From Aureisphaera sp963669405 (GTDB lineage: Bacteria; Bacteroidota; Bacteroidia; Flavobacteriales; Flavobacteriaceae): a stretch of DNA of 64,000 nucleotides. The translations under genes were made by a program, and so were the position numbers. This document shows positions 8,760-17,941 of the stretch, in pieces (the stretch's first letter is position 1; each line of letters begins with the position of its first letter). The notes under the pieces are model-generated. The model did not search any database and had not been told where the DNA came from. It was given only the letters and a program-made list of their open reading frames with translations. The stretch covers positions 62,001-126,000 of the forward strand of contig CAXXHF010000001.1 of NCBI GenBank assembly GCA_963669405.2, read 5' to 3'.

Positions 8760-9485
8760 CTATTCTTCGGTAGAGCTTTCATCCATAGCATGGTAAACAT
8801 TCTGCACATCATCGTCCTCTTCAATTTTTTCCAGTAACTTTTCTACATCGGCAGCTTGCTCTGCATCCAGTTTCTTGGTTACTTGTGGAATGCGTTCAAA
8901 ACCTGAAGATAGAATTTCAATATTGTTTTCTTCTAAATAGGATTGTATAGCACCAAAACTTTCGAATGGAGCGTAGATTAATATACCATCTTCATCTTCA
9001 AAAATTTCCTCCACACCAAAATCGATCAGTTCCAGTTCCAATTCCTCCATATCCATTTCGCCCGCATTTACCCTAAAATTGCAAACGTGGTCGAACATAA
9101 AGGAAACAGAGCCAGAAGTACCTAGGTTTCCATTGCACTTATTAAAATAGGAACGTACATTGGCTACAGTACGGGTATTATTGTCTGTAGCGGTTTCTAT
9201 GAGAATGGCAATTCCGTGAGGGGCATAGCCTTCAAACAATACTTCTTTAAAATCTCCTTGACTTTTATCGCTTGCCCTCTTAATGGCACGTTCAATATTG
9301 TCTTTGGGCATGTTTACTGCCTTGGCATTCTGTATAACAGCACGTAAACGGGAGTTGCCATCTGGATCTGGCCCTCCTTCTTTTACTGCCATTACGATAT
9401 CTTTTCCAATACGTGTGAATGCTTTGGACATAGCAGACCAACGCTTCATTTTTCTCGCTTTTCTAAACTCGAAAGCTCTTCCCAT
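8760..9485 (-). CDS. yebC: YebC/PmpR (TACO1) family protein
   Basis: A 241-residue cytosolic protein of the YebC family, historically called a transcriptional regulator and more recently linked to ribosome stalling relief at proline-rich stretches (YebC/TACO1). The start MGRAFEFRKARK and the block VKEGGPDPDGNSRLRAVIQNAKAVNMP are diagnostic, and the acidic C-terminus is typical. The predicted -7 box lies 23 bases upstream. It is separated from the following pterin dehydratase by 55 bases and probably has its own promoter. Confidence 0.95.
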   Translation of the reverse strand: MGRAFEFRKARKMKRWSAMSKAFTRIGKDIVMAVKEGGPDPDGNSRLRAVIQNAKAVNMPKDNIERAIKRASDKSQGDFKEVLFEGYAPHGIAILIETATDNNTRTVANVRSYFNKCNGNLGTSGSVSFMFDHVCNFRVNAGEMDMEELELELIDFGVEEIFEDEDGILIYAPFESFGAIQSYLEENNIEILSSGFERIPQVTKKLDAEQAADVEKLLEKIEEDDDVQNVYHAMDESSTEE

Positions 9486-9508
9486 AGTTTTTCAATATAA
9501 TTAGCTTA

Positions 9509-9537
9509 CAAAAATATAAAAATGGCTTAGATGGCAA
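9509..9537 (-). promoter_or_regulatory. Promoter of yebC
   Basis: On the minus strand TTG (9535-9537), an 18-base spacer and TATTTTTG (9509-9516) fit the Bacteroidota -33/-7 promoter. The yebC start codon is 23 bases downstream. Confidence 0.6.
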
Positions 9538-9540
9538 AGT

Positions 9541-9822
9541 TTATCCTAACAAGTCATTAATAACTTGAGCAAATTCAAAATCATTTTCGGTAATGCCGCC
9601 TGCATCATGTGTAGATAATGAAACTTGAAGTTTATTGTATACATTAGACCAATCTGGATGATGGTTCAATCGTTCTGCCTCAAAGGCAATACGGGTCATG
9701 GCGGAAAATGCATCTTTGAAATCATCAAATTCGAAAGTGGTGTGCAATGCATTATCCTCGTACAGCCATCCTTCCAATTCTTGTAATTTCGATCGAATCT
9801 GTAATTCTGTCAATGGTTTCAT
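9541..9822 (-). CDS. phhB: 4a-hydroxytetrahydrobiopterin dehydratase (pterin-4a-carbinolamine dehydratase)
   Basis: A 93-residue enzyme that dehydrates 4a-hydroxytetrahydropterin to quinonoid dihydropterin, regenerating the cofactor of phenylalanine hydroxylase. The HHPDWSNVYNKL block and the THDAGGIT block are the family signatures, including the catalytic histidines. No phenylalanine hydroxylase gene is in the window; it is likely elsewhere. The start overlaps the stop of the upstream SDR gene by four bases (9819-9822), so the two are translationally linked. Confidence 0.93.
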   Translation of the reverse strand: MKPLTELQIRSKLQELEGWLYEDNALHTTFEFDDFKDAFSAMTRIAFEAERLNHHPDWSNVYNKLQVSLSTHDAGGITENDFEFAQVINDLLG

Positions 9823-10688
9823 GAGCTTGCTTTTAAAGAATCTATTTCGTCTTGCAATGTACTATCATTAATAACTTCGCTTATCTGAATTTGATAATTC
9901 TTGGGCAATTTATTCTTCTTGGGTAATAATGCCAAATAGCGATCGTCATTACTTTGATATACTTTCTTAAAGATAGGTTTTTTGTCACTTATTTTTTCTG
10001 CAATCTCTTTAAAAAGATCATCATGATGGATCACATCATTACTGGTTAGGTGAAATATACCGTTTAGTTCCTTATTGATAATATAATGAACTTGTTGTGC
10101 AACTTTATCTGCTGTTATAGCACTTATAATGAGGTTTGGGTATACTTCAAAACTAGCCGCATGTTTTATAGCCTGTTTTAGCTGAAAAACCCTAGGTGCA
10201 TTAATACCTAACACCATTGGTAACCTTAAAATTGCATATTGTTCTGAAGGAAGTTCTCCTACAATTTTTTCAAGTGCTATTTTTGCTCTACCATATTTGC
10301 TATCTGCCTTTGGGTTATCATCTTCATAGGAAGGAAATGCTCCTAAACCATCAAACACATTAACCGAAGAAAGCAATAATAATTTTGCATTGGTAGCAAA
10401 ACAATAGGAGACTAACATACGGTGGGCTTCTAACTGATCGTTAAAATCGCCCCGTAGGGAAGATATAATTATATGGGGTTGTACTTGTGATAGGATGGTA
10501 TCCAATCCACCGTTTTCTACGTGATATTGATAAAATACTTTATTGTCTTTAAAGTTTCCTTGCTGGGTATTATATGTACCATAGACATCGTAATAGGAGA
10601 GAAGCTCCTTATAGAGCACATTACCAACAAAACCACTGGCTCCCAACAGTAATATTCTATTGTTTTTTTGTGTAGGTTTAAAATTCAT
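9819..10688 (-). CDS. RmlD-like NAD(P)-dependent sugar/nucleotide epimerase-reductase family protein
   Basis: A 289-residue extended short-chain dehydrogenase/reductase. The Rossmann motif GASGFVG is at 16-22, the active-site YxxxK is YGRAK at 132-136, and SSVNVFDG (about 107-114) occupies the position of the catalytic serine region. It most resembles the RmlD substrate-binding family (dTDP-4-dehydrorhamnose reductase type), but no other rml genes are near, so the substrate is unknown. It lies in a compact minus-strand run with glutaminase (9-base gap) and pterin dehydratase (4-base overlap). Confidence 0.85.
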   Translation of the reverse strand: MNFKPTQKNNRILLLGASGFVGNVLYKELLSYYDVYGTYNTQQGNFKDNKVFYQYHVENGGLDTILSQVQPHIIISSLRGDFNDQLEAHRMLVSYCFATNAKLLLLSSVNVFDGLGAFPSYEDDNPKADSKYGRAKIALEKIVGELPSEQYAILRLPMVLGINAPRVFQLKQAIKHAASFEVYPNLIISAITADKVAQQVHYIINKELNGIFHLTSNDVIHHDDLFKEIAEKISDKKPIFKKVYQSNDDRYLALLPKKNKLPKNYQIQISEVINDSTLQDEIDSLKASS

Positions 10689-10697
10689 GAATGGGGA

Positions 10698-11612
10698 TTA
10701 AAAAATAGATAATTGGGTAGCAGTGGTAAATTGTTCCAATGCCTGCATGCCCAAGTGGGAATTTCCTTTTTCGTTAAGACCAGGGGACCAGGTTGCAATG
10801 GTAAATTGATGGGGCAACAAAGCAATGATTCCACCACCTACACCGCTTTTCCCGGGAAGACCTACTTCGAACGCAAACTCCCCAGCTTCGTCATAAAATC
10901 CACAAGTCAACATTAGGGCGTTTATACGTTTTACTTGGCTTTCAGTTAAAAAAGAGTGATCTCGCATACAGTTTCCACGGTTTGCCAAAAAATAAAAAGC
11001 GTTGGACAGTTGTTGGCAGTTCATTTCCAAGGAGCATTGATGGAAATAAAAATCCAAAACCGTTTCTACATCATTTTTTAGGTTACCGAATGATTTCAAT
11101 AGATAGGCTGCCGCGTAATTTTTGTAGCCAGTTCTTTTTTCGGACTGGGCTACTTTTGTGTTGAACTGTATGGAATCATCGTTAGTAAGATTTCTTACAT
11201 AGTTTAAAAAATCTTCTTTGGGGTTATCCAGTTTTGAAACCAGGATATCTGCAATAACAATGGCTCCTGCATTGATCAAGGGATTTCTGGGAATTCCATT
11301 TTCCTGTTCCAGTAAAGATAAGTGATTGAATGGGTTGCCAGAGGGTTCTACATCCACACGTTGCCATAACGAATTACCTACTAGTGAAAAAGCTTGAGCA
11401 AGCGAAAGCACTTTTGAAACACTCTGAATAGAAAACTTTTGGTTCCAATCTCCCACTTTGTAATCTTCGCCTGAGATACAATTTAAATAGATTCCAAAAT
11501 TGTTTTCATCAACTCCAGCCAGTTCTGGAATATAGGTAGCAGTAGTGCCCCGATTGGGACTTTTGTCCAATTGGGCATGGATGGTACTTATAATGGAGTT
11601 GAAATCAGGCAT
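10698..11612 (-). CDS. glsA: Glutaminase
   Basis: A 304-residue enzyme hydrolysing L-glutamine to glutamate and ammonia. It has the serine beta-lactamase-like fold; the catalytic S-x-x-K is SVSK at 64-67, followed by the NPLINAGAI segment (about 109-117) and a C-terminal GGGIIALLP segment, all typical of bacterial GlsA/YbaS. The length fits the family. It begins one base after the gcvT stop, so it should be co-transcribed with gcvT, an unusual pairing of one-carbon and nitrogen metabolism. Confidence 0.95.
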   Translation of the reverse strand: MPDFNSIISTIHAQLDKSPNRGTTATYIPELAGVDENNFGIYLNCISGEDYKVGDWNQKFSIQSVSKVLSLAQAFSLVGNSLWQRVDVEPSGNPFNHLSLLEQENGIPRNPLINAGAIVIADILVSKLDNPKEDFLNYVRNLTNDDSIQFNTKVAQSEKRTGYKNYAAAYLLKSFGNLKNDVETVLDFYFHQCSLEMNCQQLSNAFYFLANRGNCMRDHSFLTESQVKRINALMLTCGFYDEAGEFAFEVGLPGKSGVGGGIIALLPHQFTIATWSPGLNEKGNSHLGMQALEQFTTATQLSIF

Positions 11613-11613
11613 G

Positions 11614-12696
11614 CTATCCCTTATAAAATGGAAGCTTTATAATAGTGGCAGGAACAGCGTTCTTACGAATTTGAATATGAATTTGTGTTCCAACATCTTT
11701 CATGATACTTGGAACATATCCCATTCCTATACCTTTGCCTAATGAGGGAGACATAGTTCCACTGGTAACATTTCCAATTACTTTTCCCTGTCCATCTACA
11801 ATATCATAACCTTGTCTAGGGATACCACGCTCATTCAGTTCAAAAGCAATTAAGCGTCTTTCTGGACCATGCTCTTTTTCTTTTTTTAGATTTTCTGCAT
11901 TGATGAAGTCTTTGGTAAATTTGGTAATCCAACTTAACCCAGCTTCGATAGGGGAAGTAGTATCGTCAATATCATTTCCGTACAAACAATAACCCATTTC
12001 CAATCGTAAAGTATCTCTTGCAGCTAATCCAATAGGCTTGATCTCCCAGTCTGCACCAGCTTGGAACACCTTTTCCCAAATTTGAGTTACTTCACTATTC
12101 TTACAGTAAATTTCGAATCCACCGCTACCGGTATATCCCGTAGCACTTATGATAACATGTTCAATTCCAGCAAAATCTGCAACCCGAAAAGTATAGAATT
12201 TGATTTCATTGAGATCTACACTTGTTAAAGATTGCATGGCCTCAACAGCTTTAGGGCCTTGAATGGCTAGAAGTGAATAATCCTCAGAAAGATTTTTCAT
12301 TTCTGCTCCCATGCTGTTGTGTGAACTAATCCAATTCCAATCTTTGTCAATGTTAGAAGCATTTACAACTAACAACCATTTTTCTTGATTTAAGCGATAA
12401 ACGATCAAGTCATCCACAATACCATTGCTTTCATTAGGAAAACAACTGTATTGGGCTTGTCCATCTACCAATTTTGAGGCGTCGTTGCTTGTTACTCTTT
12501 GTATAAGATCCAGTGCATTAGGGCCTGTGATAAGAAATTCTCCCATGTGTGATACATCGAACACACCCACACCATTACGAACAGTTTCGTGTTCTATGTT
12601 TACACCTTCATAAGAAACAGGCATATTGTAGCCAGCAAAGGGAACCATCTTAGCTCCTAATGCTTCATGAATAGTAGATAAAGCAGTATTTTTCAT
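11614..12696 (-). CDS. gcvT: Aminomethyltransferase, glycine cleavage T protein
   Basis: A 360-residue cytosolic folate enzyme of the glycine cleavage system: it moves the methylene group from the lipoyl-bound aminomethyl of GcvH to tetrahydrofolate and releases ammonia. Diagnostic segments are VPFAGYNMPV near the N-terminus, SHMGEF (about 50), ATGYTGSGGFEIY (about 185-197) and GLAARDTLRLEMGYCLYGND (about 228). GcvH and GcvP are not in the window. A -7 element lies 23 bases upstream of the ATG, so gcvT heads the operon gcvT-glsA-SDR-phhB. Confidence 0.96.
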   Translation of the reverse strand: MKNTALSTIHEALGAKMVPFAGYNMPVSYEGVNIEHETVRNGVGVFDVSHMGEFLITGPNALDLIQRVTSNDASKLVDGQAQYSCFPNESNGIVDDLIVYRLNQEKWLLVVNASNIDKDWNWISSHNSMGAEMKNLSEDYSLLAIQGPKAVEAMQSLTSVDLNEIKFYTFRVADFAGIEHVIISATGYTGSGGFEIYCKNSEVTQIWEKVFQAGADWEIKPIGLAARDTLRLEMGYCLYGNDIDDTTSPIEAGLSWITKFTKDFINAENLKKEKEHGPERRLIAFELNERGIPRQGYDIVDGQGKVIGNVTSGTMSPSLGKGIGMGYVPSIMKDVGTQIHIQIRKNAVPATIIKLPFYKG

Positions 12697-12718
12697 TGGT
12701 CTATTTATTGTTGGATTG

Positions 12719-12726
12719 CAAATTTA
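12719..12726 (-). promoter_or_regulatory. Putative -7 element of the gcvT operon
   Basis: TAAATTTG on the minus strand matches TAnnTTTG; the -33 position lacks a clear TTG. It is 23 bases upstream of the gcvT start, the common spacing in this window. Confidence 0.45.
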
Positions 12727-12755
12727 TAGATTCTGGGAAAGCTAACGTAGTATTT

Positions 12756-12788
12756 GTTTGATTGTTTTCAACAAGTTGGTAACTTGCA
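12756..12788 (+). promoter_or_regulatory. Candidate promoter of nnr
   Basis: A TTG followed by 19 bases and TAACTTGC resembles the Bacteroidota promoter with one or two mismatches in the -7 box. It ends about 20 bases before the nnr ATG. Confidence 0.4.
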
Positions 12789-12803
12789 CAAAAACCTTTT
12801 TTC

Positions 12804-14357
12804 ATGAACATATTTTCTGCAGCACAATTATATGAAGCTGATGCAATAACCACCGAACGGCAAGGTATTACTTCTACCGATCTTATGGAACGAGCTGCGT
12901 CTCAGATTTTCAATTGGTTACATACAAGAATGCAAGGAGCCCAGGTACCTATACATATTTTTTGTGGTATTGGAAATAATGGGGGAGATGGCTTGGCATT
13001 GGGACGCCTTCTTATTGAAAGTGGTTATAATGTACATGTATACATCGCCAATTTTACCGATAAACGCTCTAAGTGCTTTTTAATTAACTATGGAAGGATT
13101 AAGGATATCACCAAGAAGTGGCCTATTCTTATGACCGGAGAAGAGGATTTTCCTGAGATTCATCCAGATGACATTATAGTAGACGCACTTTTTGGAATTG
13201 GATTAAATCGTGCTCCAGAAGGGTGGGTGAAATCCCTTATTCAATACCTGAATAAAGAAAAAGCGTTTAAACTAGCTATAGATATACCTAGCGGATTAAG
13301 TGCCAATGGCCCTTTATTGGATCCAGAAGCCGTTATTATGGCAAATCATACATTGACATTTCAAGCTCCCAAACTTGCCTTTTTTTTACCTGACACTGGA
13401 AAATATGTTCCATTTTTCGAAGCTTTGGATATAGGTTTGGATCCCGAATATTTAATGACAACCCAGCCTTTGGCACGCGTTGTTGTAAAGCCTATAGCGC
13501 AAAGTTTCTATAAACAACGTCAAAAATATAGTCATAAAGGTATCTATGGACATGCAATGATCATTGGAGGTTCTCATGGGAAAATAGGAGCTATAGCATT
13601 GGCAACCAAAGCTTCACTTCGGTCTGGTGGCGGACTTGCTACGGCATACATCCCAGCTTGTGGACATGACATCATGATTGGACAAGTACCAGAAGCTATG
13701 GTGATGTGTGATGTGAATAGCAATATAATTACACAAATAGATTTGGACGCCAAATTATATACTATTGGTATTGGTCCAGGGTTAGGGTTGGAAAACGAAA
13801 CACATGAAGCATTCGAAAAACTGCTTTCAAAAGTTGAAAAACCAATGGTGATTGACGCGGATGCTATCAATTTATTATCTGAACATTCAGAATTGATTGC
13901 AAAAGTTCCCAAAATGTCCATTCTCACCCCACACGTAGGAGAATTGAAGCGATTGGTTGGAGACTGGGCAAACGACATTGAAAAATTGGAAATGGTAAAA
14001 GCTTTTTCTAAAAAGCATGAACTGATTGTAGTTATTAAAGGAGCTAATACCATTACTGTTTTTGGGGAGGATCTATACATAAATAGTACGGGAAATCCTG
14101 GAATGGCTACAGCCGGAAGTGGAGATGTACTCACTGGGATGATAACGGGTCTTTTAGCGCAAGGGTATGATCCATTGGTCTCGGCAATGTTTGGTGTGTA
14201 TTTACATGGAAGTTCTGGTAATTTGGTGGTTCAAGAGAGAGGGTTTGAAGCACTTATAGCGAGTGATGTTGTTGAAAATATTGGAAGTGCTTTTTTAGAG
14301 CTATTTCAACAAGAACCAACACCTGAAGCACCTCAAGAAGGCCAAGAAGGGGCATAA
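12804..14357 (+). CDS. nnr: Bifunctional NAD(P)H-hydrate repair enzyme (epimerase + ADP-dependent dehydratase)
   Basis: A 517-residue two-domain repair enzyme for damaged (hydrated) NADH and NADPH. The N-terminal YjeF_N domain (about 1-215) epimerises R- and S-NAD(P)HX and carries FCGIGNNGGDGLALGR (about 52-66). The C-terminal ribokinase-like domain (about 230-500) dehydrates S-NAD(P)HX using ADP and carries GNPGMATAGSGDVLTGM, the NnrD signature. The last ~15 residues are a low-complexity E/P/Q-rich tail. A hairpin terminator overlaps the region just after the stop. Confidence 0.95.
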   Translation: MNIFSAAQLYEADAITTERQGITSTDLMERAASQIFNWLHTRMQGAQVPIHIFCGIGNNGGDGLALGRLLIESGYNVHVYIANFTDKRSKCFLINYGRIKDITKKWPILMTGEEDFPEIHPDDIIVDALFGIGLNRAPEGWVKSLIQYLNKEKAFKLAIDIPSGLSANGPLLDPEAVIMANHTLTFQAPKLAFFLPDTGKYVPFFEALDIGLDPEYLMTTQPLARVVVKPIAQSFYKQRQKYSHKGIYGHAMIIGGSHGKIGAIALATKASLRSGGGLATAYIPACGHDIMIGQVPEAMVMCDVNSNIITQIDLDAKLYTIGIGPGLGLENETHEAFEKLLSKVEKPMVIDADAINLLSEHSELIAKVPKMSILTPHVGELKRLVGDWANDIEKLEMVKAFSKKHELIVVIKGANTITVFGEDLYINSTGNPGMATAGSGDVLTGMITGLLAQGYDPLVSAMFGVYLHGSSGNLVVQERGFEALIASDVVENIGSAFLELFQQEPTPEAPQEGQEGA

Positions 14358-14359
14358 AA

Positions 14360-14384
14360 AAACCGCCACAAATGCGGCGGTTTA
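14360..14384. terminator. Bidirectional terminator between nnr and tlpA-like gene
   Basis: AAACCGCC (14360-14367) pairs with GGCGGTTT (14376-14383) around an 8-base loop, flanked by A and T tracts, between convergent genes. Confidence 0.85.
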
Positions 14385-14405
14385 TTATAATCTTGTCTTA
14401 AATGC

Positions 14406-15410
14406 TTAGATCATTTCGTTAAGCATTTCCCTTAATTTAGGATTAGATGGACGAGGTGCATCTGGGCTTATTATGTTTCCTTCTGTATCTACTAGAATGA
14501 ATCTTGGAATTCCTTTGATATAGTAATCTTTTACAAATTTAGATTCCCAGTTATTATCTGCAAATAACTGAACACCTTTTAGCTCTTTATCATTTACCAT
14601 ACTTATCCATTTATCATGGTCTTTTGGACGATCTATGGATACACTTACAAACTCAATGTTTTTGTCATGATAATCTGCTTCTACTTGTTTTAAGTGAGGG
14701 ATTTCAGCTTTACATGGCCCACACCAAGTAGCCCATACATCAATGTATACATACTTCCCTTTCAATTCTTCAAGACTGGTAGTTCCACCTGCGTGGTTTT
14801 CATAGTTGGAAAATGTAGGAGAAGGAGAACCTTTTGGTAAGTTGGTTCTAAGTGCAATAAGATCACCTAGATATCCTTTATAACTTTTTACGGTTCCTTC
14901 AATTCCTTTTTTGGCATCATTAACCACCATAGTGTCAAGTGTGGTTTGTTTTTCTAGGTAAGCATTTAGCTCATTGGAAACATCTGCTAACTTAGCATCT
15001 AGTCCAGCAGCATCCATTTCATCTATATCAAAATCTAACAATTTTTCCTTCATTCTTGCTTCTTCAGCCAAATAATTGTTGTTGTCCGCTCCTTCACCTT
15101 TATATACAATACTTTCATCAAACTGCTCGGTATCCAATATCATTTGTAGGTCATATCCATTTTTCAGGAATAACCCAGTATATTCACCACCATCATAAAA
15201 TGTATAAAAATCTGTATCTACTTTTAGGGTATCACTAAAAGTACCGTCTTCGTTTACTGCAATAACTTTCTTAAATCCTTTTTTCGATAAAACAATAGAA
15301 TCACTGTTCTTATTGGTTATGGTACCAGAAAAGGTCACATAGTCTTTTTTTACTTCTGTATTACAGCCTATGACTAATAGTCCTGCTAACAGAAAAAGTA
15401 TTTTTTTCAT
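14406..15410 (-). CDS. TlpA-like thioredoxin-fold lipoprotein (DUF4369 + thioredoxin)
   Basis: A 334-residue periplasmic or outer-membrane-anchored disulfide reductase. The N-terminus is a lipoprotein signal with a lipobox ending at Cys16 (LVIG-C). Residues about 25-115 form the DUF4369 domain common in Bacteroidota TlpA proteins, then a helical linker, then a thioredoxin domain with the CxxC motif WCGPC at 229-233 preceded by YIDVWAT. The cis-proline region is GIPRFILVD near 305. Partners are unknown; such proteins usually reduce cytochrome or other envelope disulfides. It is monocistronic and diverges from hutH. Confidence 0.92.
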   Translation of the reverse strand: MKKILFLLAGLLVIGCNTEVKKDYVTFSGTITNKNSDSIVLSKKGFKKVIAVNEDGTFSDTLKVDTDFYTFYDGGEYTGLFLKNGYDLQMILDTEQFDESIVYKGEGADNNNYLAEEARMKEKLLDFDIDEMDAAGLDAKLADVSNELNAYLEKQTTLDTMVVNDAKKGIEGTVKSYKGYLGDLIALRTNLPKGSPSPTFSNYENHAGGTTSLEELKGKYVYIDVWATWCGPCKAEIPHLKQVEADYHDKNIEFVSVSIDRPKDHDKWISMVNDKELKGVQLFADNNWESKFVKDYYIKGIPRFILVDTEGNIISPDAPRPSNPKLREMLNEMI

Positions 15411-15470
15411 GCTTTAATTATTTGGTTTTTGCTAAAATAAAATAATATTCGGTCGATTACCTAAAAATCG

Positions 15471-15501
15471 TTAAAACCTTAACAAGAAATTGGTATTTTT
15501 G
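15471..15501 (+). promoter_or_regulatory. Promoter of hutH
   Basis: TTA (15471-15473), 20 bases and TATTTTTG (15494-15501) fit the Bacteroidota promoter with one mismatch in the -33 box. Transcription would start a few bases before the ATG at 15514, giving a very short leader; the ATG at 15520 may then be the true start. Confidence 0.55.
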
Positions 15502-15513
15502 TTGCAAACTACT

Positions 15514-17031
15514 ATGCCCATGCGCCCAATTCATTATGTGAGCAGCGAGATACTATCCTTAGCCGTTATTAAGGGTATTATCGAAGAAGATATGACCATT
15601 GCTCTTTCCGATGAAGCTACTTTAAATATTAACAAGTCACATGATTATCTTCAGAAGAAGGTAAAAAACAATGACACTCCCATATACGGTATTAATACTG
15701 GGTTTGGTTCTTTATGTAATGTGAAGATTTCTACAGAGCATTTGTCCAAATTACAGGAAAATCTAGTGATGTCTCATGCTTGTGGTACAGGAGATCTTGT
15801 TCCAAAAGCCATAGTGAAACTGATGCTTTTACTGAAAATTCAATCTTTGAGTTATGGTTATAGCGGAATTCAATTGCAAACAGTAGAACGTCTCATAGAT
15901 TTTTATAATCATGATATCATTCCAGTTGTGTACACACAAGGAAGTTTAGGTGCTTCGGGCGATTTAGCCCCTTTAGCACATATGTCATTGCCACTTTTGG
16001 GAAAAGGAGAGGTATATAGTGATGACGGTTTTATCACTGCTGAAGAAGTCCTTAAAAAGCATAATTTGGAACCTATTATATTACAGGCTAAAGAAGGGTT
16101 GGCACTACTGAATGGAACTCAATTTATGAGCGCGTATGGAGTGCATTGTTTATTGAAAGCCCATAAACTGTCTTATTTGGCCGATTTAATTGGAGCTGTG
16201 TCCGTAGATGCATTCGATTGTAACATGAGTCCTTTCAATGAACTGGTACACATTGTAAGACCACATAGAGGTCAAATAAAGACGGCGCAACTTATTTTAG
16301 AATTCTTAGAAGGAAGTGAAATTGGAACTTCTGAAAATAAAAAAGTACAAGACCCTTATTCTTTCCGATGCATTCCACAGGTACATGGGGCTACCAAGGA
16401 TACACTTCATTTTGTAACCAAAACCTTTAAAACAGAAATAAACAGTGTTACAGATAACCCTAATATTTTTAGGAGTGAAGACAAAATTATTTCAGGCGGA
16501 AATTTCCATGGGCAACCCTTGGCTTTAGGTTTGGATTATTTGGGCATTGCCATGGCAGAATTAGGGAATATTTCAGAAAGAAGAACTTTTCAATTAGTTT
16601 CTGGAGCACGTGATCTTCCGCAGTTTTTGGTGAATAACCCCGGGCTAAACAGTGGATTTATGATTCCTCAATATACTGCTGCCAGTATTGTAAGTGCCAA
16701 TAAGCAATTGGCAACCCCTGCTTCTGTAGATAGTATTGTTTCCTCTAATGGGCAAGAAGATCATGTAAGTATGGGAGCTAATGCGGCTACACAATGTTTA
16801 AAAATATTGAATAATATTGAGACCATATTAGCTATTGAATTAATGAATGGCTCACAAGCAATTGCATTTAGAAAACCTAAAAAATCTTCAGACTTTATTG
16901 AATCATTCCTAAAACATTATAGGGAAGGAGTTTCTTTTGTAGATGAAGATAGATTATTGGCAGATGATATTCATGCTTCCATTGCCTTTTTACAAAGTTT
17001 CTCTATAGAAAGTGATTTATTGTTTGGTTAA
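15514..17031 (+). CDS. hutH: Histidine ammonia-lyase
   Basis: A ~505-residue enzyme that deaminates L-histidine to urocanate. The self-forming MIO cofactor tripeptide Ala-Ser-Gly is in GASGDLAPLAH (Ala at about residue 147), and the segment SSNGQEDHVSMG near 415 is also typical. The open frame reaches a TTG at 15490, but that TTG overlaps the promoter -7 region, so ATG 15514 (or 15520, MRPIHYV) is preferred. The other histidine-use genes (hutU, hutI, hutG) are not adjacent, unlike many hut operons. The sequence closest in neighbourhood is a GH12-like lipoprotein 38 bases downstream. Confidence 0.94.
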   Translation: MPMRPIHYVSSEILSLAVIKGIIEEDMTIALSDEATLNINKSHDYLQKKVKNNDTPIYGINTGFGSLCNVKISTEHLSKLQENLVMSHACGTGDLVPKAIVKLMLLLKIQSLSYGYSGIQLQTVERLIDFYNHDIIPVVYTQGSLGASGDLAPLAHMSLPLLGKGEVYSDDGFITAEEVLKKHNLEPIILQAKEGLALLNGTQFMSAYGVHCLLKAHKLSYLADLIGAVSVDAFDCNMSPFNELVHIVRPHRGQIKTAQLILEFLEGSEIGTSENKKVQDPYSFRCIPQVHGATKDTLHFVTKTFKTEINSVTDNPNIFRSEDKIISGGNFHGQPLALGLDYLGIAMAELGNISERRTFQLVSGARDLPQFLVNNPGLNSGFMIPQYTAASIVSANKQLATPASVDSIVSSNGQEDHVSMGANAATQCLKILNNIETILAIELMNGSQAIAFRKPKKSSDFIESFLKHYREGVSFVDEDRLLADDIHASIAFLQSFSIESDLLFG

Positions 17032-17068
17032 TTTAGAATTTTTCTATTTTTATCAAAACTCCAAAACA

Positions 17069-17941
17069 ATGACTTATTTCTCCCTCATTAAAAACGTCTA
17101 CAGTTTTTTAATTGTAGTATCATTATTTTCATGTAAATCCTTAAACAAACAAGTTACCCATGACGAGATGGTTTCTCAAGCATCTGTTGACGCACGAAAA
17201 TTGGTGAAAGAATCTGAATTTAAAAATTGTAGAAGCGGACACCGAGAAAAACTAAAAGGGGAGGTGGTTATGAAGAATAATCTGTGGGGGAAAACAAAAT
17301 TGAAAAAAGGAACTGCAGAGCTTTGTATTTTTAAAGATAATGATAACTGTGGATGGGAATGGAAAATTGATAATTCTGCGAGTGGCGTTATTGGTTATCC
17401 AGCTTTAGAAATAGGAAGGAGCCCTTGGGGAGGAAAAAAAGAAGACAAAATAGCAGGATTCCCACTATTAGTATCTGAAGTAGAAACCTTGGATGTTTCA
17501 TATGACTTTGAAACCCATGTGAAACATCGTAAATACAATCTGGCCTTTGATATTTGGTTGACTGATGTTGCGCTAGCAGGTAGAAAAAATATAACTACTG
17601 AAATCATGGTCTGGGAAGATTATTTTGATTTCAGTTCATATGGCAAAGTGATTGAAAAGATTATTACCCCCTTTGGACGCTATAAAGTTTATAAAGGATA
17701 TTTAAAAAATGAAAAGTTTGTGCAAGATTGGGTCTATATTGCTTTTGTTAGAGAAGTTCCTCGATCTGAGGGGGAGGTAGATATAAAGCATTTTCTAGAT
17801 TATTTAGTGAAAAACAATCATATTTCTGATAAAGATTTTCTAGCATCTGTAGAATTGGGGAATGAAATAGGTAATTCCAGTGGTATTACTTTGGTTAAGG
17901 AGTTTGATTGGAGCTTAAAGAAAAAAAACGCCAGAAACTAA
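17069..17941 (+). CDS. GH12-like lipoprotein (probable beta-glucanase fold)
   Basis: A 290-residue exported protein; the longer open frame at 17012 overlaps hutH, and the ATG at 17069 gives a proper lipoprotein signal with lipobox SLFS-C. The rest follows the glycoside hydrolase family 12 pattern: WGK/GTAELCIF, GYPALEIGRSPWGG, VSYDFETHVKHRKYNLAFDIWLT, the nucleophile-type motif E-I-M-V-W (E178), and near the C-terminus VELGNE (E266), placed like the GH12 acid/base glutamate. GH12 enzymes cut beta-1,4-glucans or xyloglucan. Assignment is by my reading of motifs, not a search. It ends overlapping the convergent DksA-like gene by four bases. Confidence 0.68.
   Translation: MTYFSLIKNVYSFLIVVSLFSCKSLNKQVTHDEMVSQASVDARKLVKESEFKNCRSGHREKLKGEVVMKNNLWGKTKLKKGTAELCIFKDNDNCGWEWKIDNSASGVIGYPALEIGRSPWGGKKEDKIAGFPLLVSEVETLDVSYDFETHVKHRKYNLAFDIWLTDVALAGRKNITTEIMVWEDYFDFSSYGKVIEKIITPFGRYKVYKGYLKNEKFVQDWVYIAFVREVPRSEGEVDIKHFLDYLVKNNHISDKDFLASVELGNEIGNSSGITLVKEFDWSLKKKNARN

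Noticed and set aside
13574..14134. 186-residue minus-strand frame inside nnr
   Set aside because: It is the antisense shadow of the conserved nnr kinase domain; it has no family motif and starts inside the gene.
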